From Pelosinus propionicus DSM 13327 (GTDB taxonomy: Bacteria > Bacillota > Negativicutes > DSM-13327), in NCBI RefSeq assembly GCF_900114615.1, contig NZ_FOTS01000001.1:144345-208344 (forward strand): a DNA stretch of 64,000 nucleotides. Direction: 5' to 3'. Made by a program: the position numbers and the translations under genes. Shown here in pieces: positions 18,401 to 27,933 of this stretch (position 1 is its first letter; each line of letters opens with the position of its first letter). The notes beneath the pieces are model-generated. The model saw only the letters and a program-made list of their open reading frames with translations, had not been told where the DNA came from and did not search any database.

Positions 18401-19516
18401 ATGACAGAGAAAAAGATGATATCAAATGAATTTGTAACTAAATTGGTAAATAAAGGTAAAAAGCAGGGTGGCGTGTTAACTTATAGTGAAATCATGGATA
18501 CTCTCCAAAGTGAAGATTTATCTCCTGATGAAATTGAAGAGATTTATGAAGTCTTTTCTAGTAAGGGGATTGAGATAGTTGATGAGCTTCCTGATGATAC
18601 TGAAAGACATGATGAACCTGATGTAGCAGAAGTAGAAGAAGTGACTCCAGAAGAAGTAGATATTGATTTAACAATTCCAGAAGGTATTAGTATTGATGAT
18701 CCGGTTCGGATGTATCTTAAGGAAATTGGTAGAGTACCTTTATTGACAGCTGATGAAGAAATTAAACTAGCGCAGCGTATGGAAGAAGGCGACGAGGAAG
18801 CAAAACGGCGATTGGCAGAAGCTAATCTGCGCTTAGTTGTAAGTATTGCAAAACGTTATGTTGGGCGTGGAATGCTATTCTTGGATTTAATTCAAGAAGG
18901 CAATTTGGGTTTAATTAAAGCCGTTGAAAAATTTGACTATAATAAAGGTTATAAGTTTAGTACCTATGCTACGTGGTGGATTCGCCAAGCAATCACAAGA
19001 GCAATTGCGGACCAAGCTCGGACGATCCGTATTCCAGTGCATATGGTGGAGACAATTAATAAATTGATACGAGTGTCTAGACAATTATTACAAGAATTAG
19101 GACGCGAGCCTCAGCCAGAAGAAATTGCAAAAGAGATGGATATCAGCGTTGAGCGTGTAAGAGAAATTATGAAAATTGCTCAAGAGCCAGTATCTTTAGA
19201 AACACCGATTGGCGAGGAAGAGGATTCTCATTTAGGCGATTTTATTGAAGATCAGGATGCACCAGCTCCTGCTGAGGCTGCTTCCTTTATGCTCTTAAAA
19301 GAACAATTAGAAGAAGTGCTAGAAACTCTTACTCCGCGAGAAGAAAAAGTTCTCAGATTGCGGTTTGGTCTTGATGATGGGCGAGCGCGTACACTAGAAG
19401 AGGTGGGGCAGCATTTCGGTGTTACTCGTGAACGTATTCGCCAAATTGAAGCAAAAGCTCTTAGAAAGTTACGTCACCCTAGTCGTAGTAAGAAATTAAA
19501 AGATTTCTTAGAGTAA
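18401..19516 (+). CDS. sigA: RNA polymerase primary sigma factor (sigma-A/RpoD)
   Basis: A 371-residue housekeeping sigma-70. Visible parts are region 1.1 at the N-terminus, an acidic linker, region 1.2 ([17 protein letters not shown]), region 2 ([19 protein letters not shown] and [14 protein letters not shown]), region 3, and region 4 with helix-turn-helix [20 protein letters not shown]. The start is the ATG at 18401, right after GGAGGAGGGGAG. The gene follows dnaG by 53 bases and is followed by a strong promoter for a tRNA cluster. Confidence 0.98.
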   Translation: MTEKKMISNEFVTKLVNKGKKQGGVLTYSEIMDTLQSEDLSPDEIEEIYEVFSSKGIEIVDELPDDTERHDEPDVAEVEEVTPEEVDIDLTIPEGISIDDPVRMYLKEIGRVPLLTADEEIKLAQRMEEGDEEAKRRLAEANLRLVVSIAKRYVGRGMLFLDLIQEGNLGLIKAVEKFDYNKGYKFSTYATWWIRQAITRAIADQARTIRIPVHMVETINKLIRVSRQLLQELGREPQPEEIAKEMDISVERVREIMKIAQEPVSLETPIGEEEDSHLGDFIEDQDAPAPAEAASFMLLKEQLEEVLETLTPREEKVLRLRFGLDDGRARTLEEVGQHFGVTRERIRQIEAKALRKLRHPSRSKKLKDFLE

Positions 19517-19550
19517 TAGTAAGTTTAATATTATTTCTTTAAAAAAGTTG

Positions 19551-19579
19551 TTGACGTAACATTGGTATTGTATTATAAT
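19551..19579 (+). promoter_or_regulatory. Promoter of the tRNA cluster
   Basis: TTGACG (19551-19556) and TATAAT (19574-19579) are spaced by exactly 17 bases and lie 18 bases before the first tRNA. Confidence 0.85.
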
Positions 19580-19597
19580 AGTTAATGTTGACGACAT

Positions 19598-19673
19598 TCC
19601 TCGATAGCTCAGTTGGTAGAGCAATCGGCTGTTAACCGATCGGTCGTAGGTTCGAGTCCTACTCGAGGAGCCA
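19598..19673 (+). tRNA. tRNA-Asn (GTT)
   Basis: 76 bases with an encoded CCA end. The acceptor stem TCCTCGA pairs with TCGAGGA, the D loop has AGCTCAGTTGGTAGAGCA, the anticodon loop CTGTTAA contains GTT, and the T arm has GGTTCGAGTCC. It is the first of four tRNAs. Confidence 0.97.
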
Positions 19674-19727
19674 TCTTATACAGATTACAAACAGGCTTTC
19701 TATAGAAAACCTGTTTTAATATCTCTA

Positions 19728-19802
19728 GGGCCTATAGCTCAGCGGTAGAGCAGCCGGCTCATAACCGGCTGGTCCCTGGTTCGATCCCAGGTGGGCCCAC
19801 CA
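19728..19802 (+). tRNA. tRNA with CAT anticodon (Met or Ile2)
   Basis: 75 bases with encoded CCA. The acceptor GGGCCTA pairs with TGGGCCC, and the anticodon loop is CTCATAA. A CAT anticodon can be elongator Met or, after lysidine modification by TilS, Ile (AUA). The sequence alone does not let me settle which; it is not an initiator, because the three anticodon-stem GC pairs of initiators are not arranged here in the standard way. Confidence 0.9.
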
Positions 19803-19821
19803 CTTTATAGTAAATATTTTT

Positions 19822-19896
19822 GGCCCGTTGGTCAAGCGGTCAAGACACCGCCCTTTCACGGCGATAACGGGGGTTCGATTCCCCCACGGGTCACCA
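19822..19896 (+). tRNA. tRNA-Glu (TTC)
   Basis: 75 bases ending in CCA. The acceptor GGCCCGT pairs with ACGGGTC. The anticodon loop CTTTCAC carries TTC, and the T arm has GGTTCGATTCC. Confidence 0.97.
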
Positions 19897-19900
19897 TAAT

Positions 19901-19976
<76 letters not shown>

Positions 19977-19985
19977 TTTAAGAAT

Positions 19986-20017
19986 AAAATGCAAAGCATA
20001 TGCTTTGCATTTTTTTA
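19986..20017 (+). terminator. Terminator of the tRNA cluster
   Basis: A perfect palindrome, AAATGCAAAGCAT joined to ATGCTTTGCATTT, is followed by a run of T. Confidence 0.92.
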
Positions 20018-20119
20018 CTATAGAGAAAATGTTGTTTAAATTATTTTTGATTTGATTGCAAAGATGGAATTTTAGTATAATAAGAAGAATTATAATAGCA
20101 ATGATGAGGTGACTGCAAT

Positions 20120-20809
20120 TTGAAACTTGTAGGAAGGTTGGCGGCCTTAGCGGCATGTGTGCCTCAAGGAGCTCGTATAGCTGATATTGGTACGGATCAC
20201 GCATATTTGCCCATTGAATTAGTAAAAAAAGATATCGTTGCTTTCGCTGTAGCTGGTGATGTTCATAATGGCCCTTATAAAGCTGCTAAAGAGCATGTGG
20301 AAGATTTATCGCTGGAAGGAAAAATTTCTGTACGGTTAGGCGATGGATTAGCAGTACTTTCTCCATTAGAAGTAGATACGGTTGTTATTGCTGGTATGGG
20401 GGGGCAAACAATTATCGAGATATTAAAGAACCAGTGCGAAATTGTTAGATCTCTTAAACGCCTAATATTACAGCCTATGGTGGGAGCGGCAACTGTACGG
20501 CGTTGGTTATGTGCAAATGATTGGTATGTACTAGAGGAGCAATTAGTCCAAGAAGAGGGAAGACTATATGAAATCATTGTGGCAGAGCAAGGAGATTCTC
20601 CTTCTTATGAGCCTGTCATGTATGAAATTGGGCAAAAGCTATGGGATGAAAAGTCCCCGCTGTTACTATTGCATATTGACCAATTGATTTCTCAGGCTAA
20701 GCGTATCGTAAGCGAAATGGAATGCAGCAGCAATGCGAAAAGAAGCCTTAAATACCATGAATATGTCACGCGATTAAAACAATTGGAGGATAAGCGGCGA
20801 TGTCTGTAA
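20120..20809 (+). CDS. trmK: tRNA (adenine-22-N1)-methyltransferase TrmK
   Basis: A 229-residue SAM-dependent methyltransferase of the TrmK family, modifying A22 in the D loop of tRNAs. Motif I is RIADIGTDHAYLPIELV near residue 19, followed by GDVHNGPYKAA, and the catalytic-pocket motif VIAGMGGQTI is present. The start is a TTG with GATGAGGTGA upstream, giving MKLVGRLAALA. It overlaps the following Nif3-like gene by 10 bases, the usual Firmicutes pair downstream of sigA. Confidence 0.92.
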   Translation: MKLVGRLAALAACVPQGARIADIGTDHAYLPIELVKKDIVAFAVAGDVHNGPYKAAKEHVEDLSLEGKISVRLGDGLAVLSPLEVDTVVIAGMGGQTIIEILKNQCEIVRSLKRLILQPMVGAATVRRWLCANDWYVLEEQLVQEEGRLYEIIVAEQGDSPSYEPVMYEIGQKLWDEKSPLLLLHIDQLISQAKRIVSEMECSSNAKRSLKYHEYVTRLKQLEDKRRCL

Positions 20810-21918
20810 AGTGTCAGGTAATTATAGAGGCAATGGATAAAATGGCCCCTAGGAGTTTAGCAGAGGATTGGGATAATGTAGGGCTGCTAGTTGGCAGTTC
20901 GGCCCAGACAATTCATAAGATACTAATTACTTTAGATGTAACAAAGGAAGTAGTGGAGCAAGCTATAAAAGACGATATTGACTTAATCATTGCTCATCAT
21001 CCTGTTATATTTAAGAGTATTTCTGCCATAAGGACAGATTTACCACAAGGGCAAGTTTTATCTGCTTTAATAAAAGCAAATATTGGAGTATATGTTGCTC
21101 ATACGAATCTTGATATTGCCTCTGGAGGTGTGAATGATGTATTGGCAGATCTATTTCAGTTGTGTGATGTACGCCCCCTCACAGATAATTCTAGGGGAAA
21201 ACTTTATAAATTAGTCGTATTTGTTCCGGAAACTCATCGAGAAATTGTTGCAGATGCGATAATGACTGCTGGAGCAGGGCATACTGGTAATTATAGTCAT
21301 TGCAGTTTTGCAACTAATGGCATCGGTACATTTTTGCCTTTAAATGGTTCGAAACCATTTCTTGGAGATGTTGGCAAGTTGGAGCGTGTACAAGAAAGTC
21401 GCTTAGAAACGATTATGTCAGAGAAAATTTGCAAAGTGGTTGTTAAAGCAATGCTAAAAGTACATCCTTATGAAGAGGTTGCTTATGATGTATATCCGTT
21501 GATGAATTCTGGAGAAAAATTAGGACTTGGGCGTGTTGGAAAGCTTGCGAGTCCTATCGTGCTTGCAGAGTTTGTTAAGCAGGTCAAACAGGTGCTGGGA
21601 GTATCTGCTGTAAGTGTAGTGGGAGAACAAAATAAGTTGATAAAAAAAGTAGCGGTATGTGGTGGCGCTGGCGCTGGCTTATTGCATAAAGCTGCATTTG
21701 CTGGAGCGGATGTCTTAGTAACGGGAGATGTAAAATATCACGAGGGACAAGATGCTGCTGCCCTTGGAGTTGCAATGATTGACGCTGGTCATTTTGCTAC
21801 CGAGCAGCCTGTGTTGTCTTATGTAGCAGAATATCTTAGCAAATGTGCTGATAAAGCAAAGTGGTCTGTGGAGATTAAAGTTGACGACATCAATCAAGAC
21901 GTCTTTTGGAATTATTGA
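20800..21918 (+). CDS. Nif3-like dinuclear metal-centre protein (YqfO type)
   Basis: 372 residues: a Nif3/DUF34 N- and C-terminal half with metal ligands (IAHHPVIFKS, VAHTNLDIA, and GDVKYHEGQDA plus DAGHFATEQPV) and an inserted PII-like domain in the middle (about residues 130-235, including HPYEEVAYDVYPL). The family is very widespread, and its function is still debated; a GTP cyclohydrolase I type 2 activity has been proposed. It begins inside the end of trmK. Confidence 0.9.
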   Translation: MSVKCQVIIEAMDKMAPRSLAEDWDNVGLLVGSSAQTIHKILITLDVTKEVVEQAIKDDIDLIIAHHPVIFKSISAIRTDLPQGQVLSALIKANIGVYVAHTNLDIASGGVNDVLADLFQLCDVRPLTDNSRGKLYKLVVFVPETHREIVADAIMTAGAGHTGNYSHCSFATNGIGTFLPLNGSKPFLGDVGKLERVQESRLETIMSEKICKVVVKAMLKVHPYEEVAYDVYPLMNSGEKLGLGRVGKLASPIVLAEFVKQVKQVLGVSAVSVVGEQNKLIKKVAVCGGAGAGLLHKAAFAGADVLVTGDVKYHEGQDAAALGVAMIDAGHFATEQPVLSYVAEYLSKCADKAKWSVEIKVDDINQDVFWNY

Positions 21919-21934
21919 AGAAGGTATAAGATAG

Positions 21935-21963
21935 TTGACGAAATTGTTTATATATGATATAAT
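21935..21963 (+). promoter_or_regulatory. Promoter of RNase P RNA
   Basis: TTGACG (21935-21940) and TATAAT (21958-21963) are 17 bases apart and about 28 bases upstream of the RNA 5' end. Confidence 0.85.
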
Positions 21964-21991
21964 AAATTTCTTGTTAGTTAAATATAATATT

Positions 21992-22344
21992 GTGAGTAGG
22001 AAAGATGATCGCGGATGCCCATAAAGCATACGAGGAAAGTCCGAGCTCCATAGGGCAGGGTGCTGGATAACGTCCAGCGAGGGTGACCTTAGGGAAAGTG
22101 CCATAGAAATGTAAACCGCCAGCTATGCTGGTAAGGATGGAACGGTGCGGTAAGAGCGCACCAGCAGTCAGGTGACTGACTGGCTAGGTAAACCCCACCT
22201 GGAGCAAGACCAAATAGGGAAGGGATGAAGCTGCCCGCTGAACCTTCCGGGTTGCGTCGCTAGAGCTGTCGGGTAACTGCCAGACTAGATAGATGATCAT
22301 CACCGTGTAAGCGGTACAGAACTCGGCTTATTGATTACTCACAA
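21992..22344 (+). ncRNA. rnpB: RNase P RNA
   Basis: The catalytic RNA that trims tRNA 5' ends. Conserved elements are GAGGAAAGTCCGAGCTCC (CR-I, 22031-22048), the AGGGTGACC region, AACCCCACC, and the CR-V stretch near the 3' end. The ends pair (GTGAGTA with TACTCAC). The presence of the P15-P18 type loop GGTTGCGTCGC suggests an ancestral (A) type rather than the Bacillus (B) type, which fits Negativicutes, but I have not folded it completely. Confidence 0.93.
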
Positions 22345-22357
22345 CTTTATGAAAATG

Positions 22358-22394
22358 AAACCTTTTCTATGTTCAATATAGAAAAGGTTTTTTA
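22358..22394 (+). terminator. Terminator of rnpB
   Basis: AAACCTTTTCTAT and ATAGAAAAGGTTT form a stem with a short loop followed by TTTATT. Confidence 0.9.
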
Positions 22395-22461
22395 TTAAAA
22401 AAACAAATAATAATTATTAAATAAAAATTTAATCGATATAATAAAAAGTATTTAATGAGTA

Positions 22462-22490
22462 TTGACTTTTAATTCGATATTTTCTATTAT
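22462..22490 (+). promoter_or_regulatory. Promoter of trxA
   Basis: TTGACT (22462-22467) and TATTAT (22485-22490) are spaced by 17 bases, about 70 bases before the thioredoxin start. Confidence 0.7.
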
Positions 22491-22559
22491 ATAAGTAAGA
22501 TAGTAATGAAAATTCAATAATGGTGAAATAATAAAATAAAATATATTGGAGGTTACATA

Positions 22560-22883
22560 ATGAGTGTTCTAAATATTACAAGTGAAAGTGATTTTAAAGA
22601 AAAATTATCTCAACCAGGTAAACCTGTACTTGTAGATTTCTGGGCGTCTTGGTGCGGGCCATGTAAAATGGTTGCTCCGGAACTTGAAGCTGTTGGATCA
22701 GAGTATGAAGGCAAAGCTGTTGTTGTCAAGGTCAATGTGGATGAACAGCAGCAACTAGCTAGTGAATACAATGTTATGGGAATTCCTACTTTGCTTCTCT
22801 TTAAAGATGGTATAGAAGTTAATCGCATTGTAGGATATCGGCCACGTAAAGATTTAATGGATGCGATTGATAAGGTTATCTAA
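22560..22883 (+). CDS. trxA: Thioredoxin
   Basis: A 107-residue classical thioredoxin reducing protein disulfides. The active site WASWCGPCKMV is at about residues 26-36, and the cis-proline motif MGIPTLLLF is present. The ATG has TGGAGG nine bases upstream. It is a single-gene transcript with its own promoter and terminator. Confidence 0.97.
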   Translation: MSVLNITSESDFKEKLSQPGKPVLVDFWASWCGPCKMVAPELEAVGSEYEGKAVVVKVNVDEQQQLASEYNVMGIPTLLLFKDGIEVNRIVGYRPRKDLMDAIDKVI

Positions 22884-22887
22884 ACTT

Positions 22888-22922
22888 TAAAAGAGGCTTC
22901 AAATGTCGAAGTCTCTTTTTTT
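22888..22922 (+). terminator. Terminator of trxA
   Basis: AAAAGAGGCTTC and GAAGTCTCTTTT form a stem with one wobble/mismatch, followed by a T run. Confidence 0.85.
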
Positions 22923-23103
22923 TGCAATCATATCATATATTGTAGAAATTTATATTGTCTAAATCTTATTAATTTGCGATAATATGAAGAGGAATAGGAA
23001 CATCCTATTTATAGTATGCCTAATTCTTATTGATATTGCGTGCGTAATTTATTATTAACGAGTATACTGTATTATAAATTCGTTATCCCGAAAGGAGTTA
23101 TAT

Positions 23104-24102
23104 ATGATTATCTCATGGAATACTACTCAGGTCTGTAATATTAGCTGTCTTCACTGCTATCGTGATGCAGGAAAGAAAAGACCTGATGAATTAAGTACAG
23201 AAGCAGGTAAAAAATTATTAGATGAAATGAAACGTGCTGGCTTTAAAATTATTATTTTAAGTGGTGGCGAGCCTTTGATGCGTCCTGATATTTATGAGTT
23301 AATTTCTTATGCTAAAAGTATTGGATTAAGACCAGTTCTTGGTACAAATGGAATCTTAATTACTAAGGAAGTAGCTGTAAAACTAAAAGAAGCTGGACTT
23401 GGAGCAGCTGGAATCAGCCTTGATAGCCGCGATAAAAATGTGCATGATAAATTTCGCCAATCCGAAGGAGCTTGGGATAAAACGATTGCAGCGATGAAAG
23501 CTTGTCGTGAAGTAGGACTTCCTTTTCAGATTCATACAACTATCACAACTTGGAATGAAAAAGAAGTGACCGATATTACAGATTTAGCTGTTGAAATAGG
23601 GGCAATGGCTCATCATATTTTCTTTTTAGTTCCTACTGGTAGAGGAAAAGATATTGAAGATACAACACTAAAGACCGAGCAATATGAGGCTGTATTAACA
23701 CGGATTTTGGAAAAGCAAAAAGAGGTACCGATTGAACTTAAACCTACCTGTGCTCCTCAGTTTATGCGTATTGCAAAAGAACGAAATATCCCAATGCGTT
23801 TTACTAGAGGTTGTTTGGCAGGCACGGCTTATTGTGTGATCTTGCCGAATGGTGATGTACAAGCTTGCCCTTATTTACCGATCAAAATTGGTAATGTTAA
23901 AGAAACTGATTTTGATGTAATATGGCGTGATAGTGAGATGTTCAATCGATTGAGACATGAGCCGCTAAAAGGTGGTTGTGGAACCTGTGGTTATGATGGT
24001 ATATGCGGTGGCTGTAGGGCTCGAGCATATTATTACTATGATGGCGACTATATGGCAGAAGAGCCATGGTGTAATCGTGGCGTTCGCGAAGAGAAGAAAT
24101 AA
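23104..24102 (+). CDS. Radical SAM/SPASM protein of the AhbC/AhbD/NirJ type
   Basis: A 332-residue radical SAM enzyme. The cluster motif CNISCLHC (CX3CX2C) is at residues 13-20 and the SAM-binding GGEP at about 56. The C-terminal SPASM-type domain has many cysteines (CLAGTAYC, ACPYLP, GGCGTCGYDGICGGC). The overall look is that of the AhbC, AhbD and NirJ proteins that modify siroheme- or coproheme-derived tetrapyrroles. Which reaction it performs is not decided by the sequence. It stands directly before the hydrogenase operon, which includes a cytochrome b, but a hairpin lies between them, so a functional link is only an inference. Confidence 0.75.
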   Translation: MIISWNTTQVCNISCLHCYRDAGKKRPDELSTEAGKKLLDEMKRAGFKIIILSGGEPLMRPDIYELISYAKSIGLRPVLGTNGILITKEVAVKLKEAGLGAAGISLDSRDKNVHDKFRQSEGAWDKTIAAMKACREVGLPFQIHTTITTWNEKEVTDITDLAVEIGAMAHHIFFLVPTGRGKDIEDTTLKTEQYEAVLTRILEKQKEVPIELKPTCAPQFMRIAKERNIPMRFTRGCLAGTAYCVILPNGDVQACPYLPIKIGNVKETDFDVIWRDSEMFNRLRHEPLKGGCGTCGYDGICGGCRARAYYYYDGDYMAEEPWCNRGVREEKK

Positions 24103-24119
24103 AACTTTTATCTGCGTTT

Positions 24120-24153
24120 ATTTAGACTTGGCGCATAGATGCCAAGTCTTCTT
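24120..24153 (+). terminator. Hairpin between the radical SAM gene and the hydrogenase operon
   Basis: AGACTTGGC and GCCAAGTCT form a clean stem with a seven-base loop, followed by TCTTGT. The T run is weak, so it may be a partial terminator or an RNA-stability element. Confidence 0.6.
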
Positions 24154-24175
24154 GTAAAATGAGAGGGGGATAATT

Positions 24176-25273
24176 GTGAAAGATGTGGAATCTTTATGGG
24201 ATTTATTTCAAAAAAGAAATGTAAGCCGACGAAACTTCTTAAAAACTTGTGTTACGATAACTGGGATTTTAGGGTTATCACCAAGTCTGATTTCGGACGT
24301 GGTGTCTGCTGCAGAGAAGCAGCCGCTAGTCCCCGTTATTTGGTTGCATGGACATGAGTGTACGGGTTGTGATGAAGCCTTTATTCGCTCTCAAAGTCCA
24401 TTTGCTTCAGATGTTCTTTTAAATATGATTTCTATGGAATACATGGATGTTTTGGCTGCTGCTGCTGGCGAGCCGTTAGAGCATCATTTGCAAGAGGTTA
24501 TGAAGAAATATAATGGTAAGTATTTGTTGGCAGTGGAAGGCGCAGTGCCTTTAAACGACGATGGCATCCATTGTATGGTTGGGGGTAAAACCTTTGTACA
24601 TAATCTTAAAGAGGTAGCTAAAGGAGCTGCTGCAATTATTGAAGTTGGTTCATGTGCGGCTTGGGGAGGGATTCAGGCTGCTAAGCCAAATCCTACTAAA
24701 TCTGTATCTGTTAGTGATGTTGTTAGTGGGAAAACCATTATAAAAGTTCCGGGATGCCCGCCGATTCCAGAAGTGATTACGGGTGTGATTATGCATTACA
24801 CATTATATGGACAGATTCCACCTCTTGATAGCAAAGGTAGACCTAAACAGTTTTTTGGTAATCGAATTCATGACACTTGCTATCGTCGTCCTTTCTTTGA
24901 TTCGGGTATGTTTGTGGAAAAGTTTGATGATGCGGCAAGTAAAGCTGGTTGGTGCTTATACAAGGTAGGGTGCCGTGGACCAGAAACTTACAATTCATGC
25001 GGAAACTTGCGTTGGTGGAATGGGCTTTCTTATCCGATCCAATCAGGTGCACCTTGTATAGGTTGTTCTGCTAATAATTTTTGGGATAATGATCCTTTTT
25101 ATAACCGTATGCCTAACATACCGGTTCCTAATACAATTGTGAATGCTGATCAAGTGGGAATCGTAGCAGCGGGAGCACTGACGGCTGGAGTTATTATTCA
25201 TGGCGCACTTTCAACGATTCAACATAAAAAGCATCATAAAGAAACCCATGATACAGAAAAAGATAATGAATAA
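24176..25273 (+). CDS. hyaA: [NiFe] uptake hydrogenase small subunit
   Basis: A 365-residue precursor holding the iron-sulfur clusters that carry electrons from the active site. A Tat signal (SRRNFLK) starts near residue 17 and is followed by a hydrophobic stretch and the VSAAE cleavage region. Cluster ligands are visible in HECTGCDEAF, GSCAAWGG, PGCPPIPE, HDTCYRRPFFDSG, GCRGPETYNSC and CIGCS. A C-terminal hydrophobic helix (IVAAGALTAGVIIHGAL) anchors it in the membrane beside the cytochrome. The protein is exported, so the enzyme faces outward. The start is a GTG after GAGAGGGGG. Confidence 0.95.
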   Translation: MKDVESLWDLFQKRNVSRRNFLKTCVTITGILGLSPSLISDVVSAAEKQPLVPVIWLHGHECTGCDEAFIRSQSPFASDVLLNMISMEYMDVLAAAAGEPLEHHLQEVMKKYNGKYLLAVEGAVPLNDDGIHCMVGGKTFVHNLKEVAKGAAAIIEVGSCAAWGGIQAAKPNPTKSVSVSDVVSGKTIIKVPGCPPIPEVITGVIMHYTLYGQIPPLDSKGRPKQFFGNRIHDTCYRRPFFDSGMFVEKFDDAASKAGWCLYKVGCRGPETYNSCGNLRWWNGLSYPIQSGAPCIGCSANNFWDNDPFYNRMPNIPVPNTIVNADQVGIVAAGALTAGVIIHGALSTIQHKKHHKETHDTEKDNE

Positions 25274-25300
25274 AGTTTATATGTGTGAGGAGGATGCCTT

Positions 25301-27205
25301 ATGAAACGTGTTGTTGTTGATCCAGTAAATCGAATAGAGGGGCATTTGCGCTTAGAAGTAGTCGTTGATGAAGCTACAGGTAAAGTGCAAGAAGCATTAT
25401 CCAGTGGTACTGCATGGCGCGGTATTGAATTAATTCTTAAAGATCGAGATCCTAGAGATGCATGGGCCTTTGCTCAACGAATTTGTGGTGTATGCACTAC
25501 TATCCATTCATTAAGCTGCTTGCGAGCCGTGGAAGATGCTTTGGGGATCGAAATTCCTAAAAATGCCAACTACATTCGCAATATTATTGAAGCGACGCAA
25601 ATGGTGCATGATCATATTGTACATTTTTACCATTTGCATGCATTGGACTGGGTTAGTCCGGTAGCAGCTTTAAAAGCAGATCCAGCTGCAACTGCAGCGC
25701 TGCAAAATGCAGTATTAGAGAAGTATAATCTAAATGTGAAAGGTCCTATTGAATTTGATACAGAAGCATATCCTAAGGAATTTCCTAAGGCTACGACTGT
25801 GTATTTTCGAAGCGTTCAAGAGAAAATTAAAAAAATTGTGGATAGCGGCCAATTAGGTATTTTTTCTGCACAGTGGTGGGACCATCCCGATTATGATGTT
25901 TTGCCACCAGAAGTTCATTTGATGGCAGTGTCGCATTACTTAAATATGCTCGATAGACAAAGAGATATCGTTACTTCTCATGTTGTTTTTGGTGGTAAGA
26001 ATCCTCATCCTCACTATGTAGTTGGCGGTATGCCTTGTTCCATTTCTATGAATGATATGAATGCGCCGATTAATACAGAACGTTTAGCAGTGGTTGATGC
26101 ATCTATTAATATGACCATTGCTTTAAATAATTATTTCTACATACCTGATGTACTTGCTATTGGTGAAATCTATGTTAAACAGGGCTATGTTGATGGTGGT
26201 GGTTTGGCGAAAGAAAGAGTGATTGGCTTTGGGGATTATCCTGATGAAAAATATTCAGGAACCTCCAATGGCGATTTTCATAAAAATTTACTGCTGCGCT
26301 CGGATGGAGTGGTAGAGAATTTTGCTCAAGGTGTAGATAAAGCGATCTTTTATCCTTTTGAAGCCAAAGATCTTTCCGATCCCGATGTATTGACAGAAGG
26401 GGTTGAACATTCTTGGTATGATTACCCTGAAAAAGATAAAAATAAGGATTTGCATCCATGGGATGGTGTGACCAATCCTAAGTTTACTGCCCCTAAAGAA
26501 GGGAGTAAAACCGATTGGAAGTACCTTGATGAAAATGGTAAATATTCTTGGATAAAGACGCCTAAGTGGAGAGGGAAGATGGCCGAAGTCGGCCCGCTAT
26601 CTCGTTATATTATTGTATATACAAAAGTGAAACAAGGTATTCTTACAGAGCCTACCTGGGTGGAGAAAATGATGGTTGATCAGGTAGATGCAGTATCGAA
26701 AATGTTAAATCTATCGCCAGAAAAATGGCTGTTATCCACGGTTGGACGTACAGCAACAAGAGGTTTGGAATCACAGGTAATGGGATATATCAGTAAATAT
26801 TACCTAGATAAATTAATAAACAATATTAAAGCTGGTGATACTTCCGTTACTAATACCGAGAAATGGGAGCCTAGCACCTGGCCGAAAGCCGCTAAAGGTG
26901 TAGGTCTTGTAGAAGCGCCCCGTGGCGCATTAAGCCATTGGGTGACTATTAAGGATGGAAAAATTGATAATTATCAAGCGGTTGTACCATCTACGTGGAA
27001 TGCGTGCCCAAGGGATAGTAAATCTGGTTATGGTGCCTATGAAACAAGTATGATGGATACTAAGGTGAAAATTGCCGATAAACCATTAGAAATCTTAAAA
27101 GTAATTCACTCATTTGATCCTTGTCTGGCTTGTGCTACTCATTTATATGATGCTTCTGGGCGGAAATTAACAGTTGTGCATAGTGATCCTTATTTGAGAC
27201 TTTAG
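25301..27205 (+). CDS. hyaB: [NiFe] uptake hydrogenase large subunit
   Basis: A 634-residue catalytic subunit. The nickel-binding motifs are complete: RICGVCTTIH (about residues 60-69) and DPCLACATH near the C-terminus. After the last His about 20 residues remain (LYDASGRKLTV...), the extension that the maturation protease removes. It has no signal peptide and would travel with the small subunit through Tat. The ATG has GAGGAGG upstream and lies 27 bases after hyaA. It is rather long compared with the usual 560-600 residues, owing to an insertion around residues 330-430 rich in Lys and Trp. Confidence 0.95.
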   Translation: MKRVVVDPVNRIEGHLRLEVVVDEATGKVQEALSSGTAWRGIELILKDRDPRDAWAFAQRICGVCTTIHSLSCLRAVEDALGIEIPKNANYIRNIIEATQMVHDHIVHFYHLHALDWVSPVAALKADPAATAALQNAVLEKYNLNVKGPIEFDTEAYPKEFPKATTVYFRSVQEKIKKIVDSGQLGIFSAQWWDHPDYDVLPPEVHLMAVSHYLNMLDRQRDIVTSHVVFGGKNPHPHYVVGGMPCSISMNDMNAPINTERLAVVDASINMTIALNNYFYIPDVLAIGEIYVKQGYVDGGGLAKERVIGFGDYPDEKYSGTSNGDFHKNLLLRSDGVVENFAQGVDKAIFYPFEAKDLSDPDVLTEGVEHSWYDYPEKDKNKDLHPWDGVTNPKFTAPKEGSKTDWKYLDENGKYSWIKTPKWRGKMAEVGPLSRYIIVYTKVKQGILTEPTWVEKMMVDQVDAVSKMLNLSPEKWLLSTVGRTATRGLESQVMGYISKYYLDKLINNIKAGDTSVTNTEKWEPSTWPKAAKGVGLVEAPRGALSHWVTIKDGKIDNYQAVVPSTWNACPRDSKSGYGAYETSMMDTKVKIADKPLEILKVIHSFDPCLACATHLYDASGRKLTVVHSDPYLRL

Positions 27206-27231
27206 GAATTGGTAGGTAAGGGGGGAGTATA

Positions 27232-27933
27232 ATGAAAGTTCGTACTGTAGCAGTTTATTACGTTTTTACCATTTGGACGAGAATATTTCATTGGTTAATG
27301 GTAGGTGCGATTGCAGTTCTATTTTGCACGGGCTTGTACATTGGGAATCCTTTTTACATTGGTAGCCAAGGGGTAGAGCCAACTTTTGCAGTTAATAACT
27401 GGGCGTCAATGTCAACCATTCGTTTTATTCATTTTGCTGCAGCTTACATATTGATGGCATCGTTTATATTTCGAATTTATGGTTTTATTCTTCATAGAGG
27501 AGATCGTATGCTTCCGAAGCCTTGGACGAAATTATTCTGGACTGGTATGTTGGATATGGGGCTACATTACAGCTTTTTGCGCTCTGAGCATCGCCCTTAT
27601 CTTAGAAATTCAATGGCACGTGCAGGATATGGTGGAGTGTATGGTATGATATTTCTAGAAGCTTTTACTGGCTTTGCTATGTATGGTCAGATTAATCCTA
27701 ATAGCTGGTTATCCAAGTTGTTTGGACCTATTAACCACTTGCTTCTAGATGAATACGTTGTTCATATAATTCATCATTATGTAGCATGGATGATCATTTT
27801 ATTTGTAATTATACATGTGTATATGGCAACAAGAGCTGACATGAGCGAAAAATATGGTGAGATATCGGCCATGTTCTCCGGTGTTAAGTTTTATGATAAA
27901 GAACCTGATGATGTGGGAGATCTTAAAGAATGA
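27232..27933 (+). CDS. hyaC: Hydrogenase cytochrome b subunit
   Basis: A 233-residue membrane protein with four main hydrophobic segments. Histidines that probably bind heme b are in RIFHWLMVG near the N-terminus, RFIHFAAAY, and VHIIHHYVAWMIILFVIIHVY. HyaC-type subunits pass electrons from the hydrogenase to the quinone pool. The ATG has GGGGGGAG before it. It overlaps the protease gene by 4 bases. Confidence 0.93.
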   Translation: MKVRTVAVYYVFTIWTRIFHWLMVGAIAVLFCTGLYIGNPFYIGSQGVEPTFAVNNWASMSTIRFIHFAAAYILMASFIFRIYGFILHRGDRMLPKPWTKLFWTGMLDMGLHYSFLRSEHRPYLRNSMARAGYGGVYGMIFLEAFTGFAMYGQINPNSWLSKLFGPINHLLLDEYVVHIIHHYVAWMIILFVIIHVYMATRADMSEKYGEISAMFSGVKFYDKEPDDVGDLKE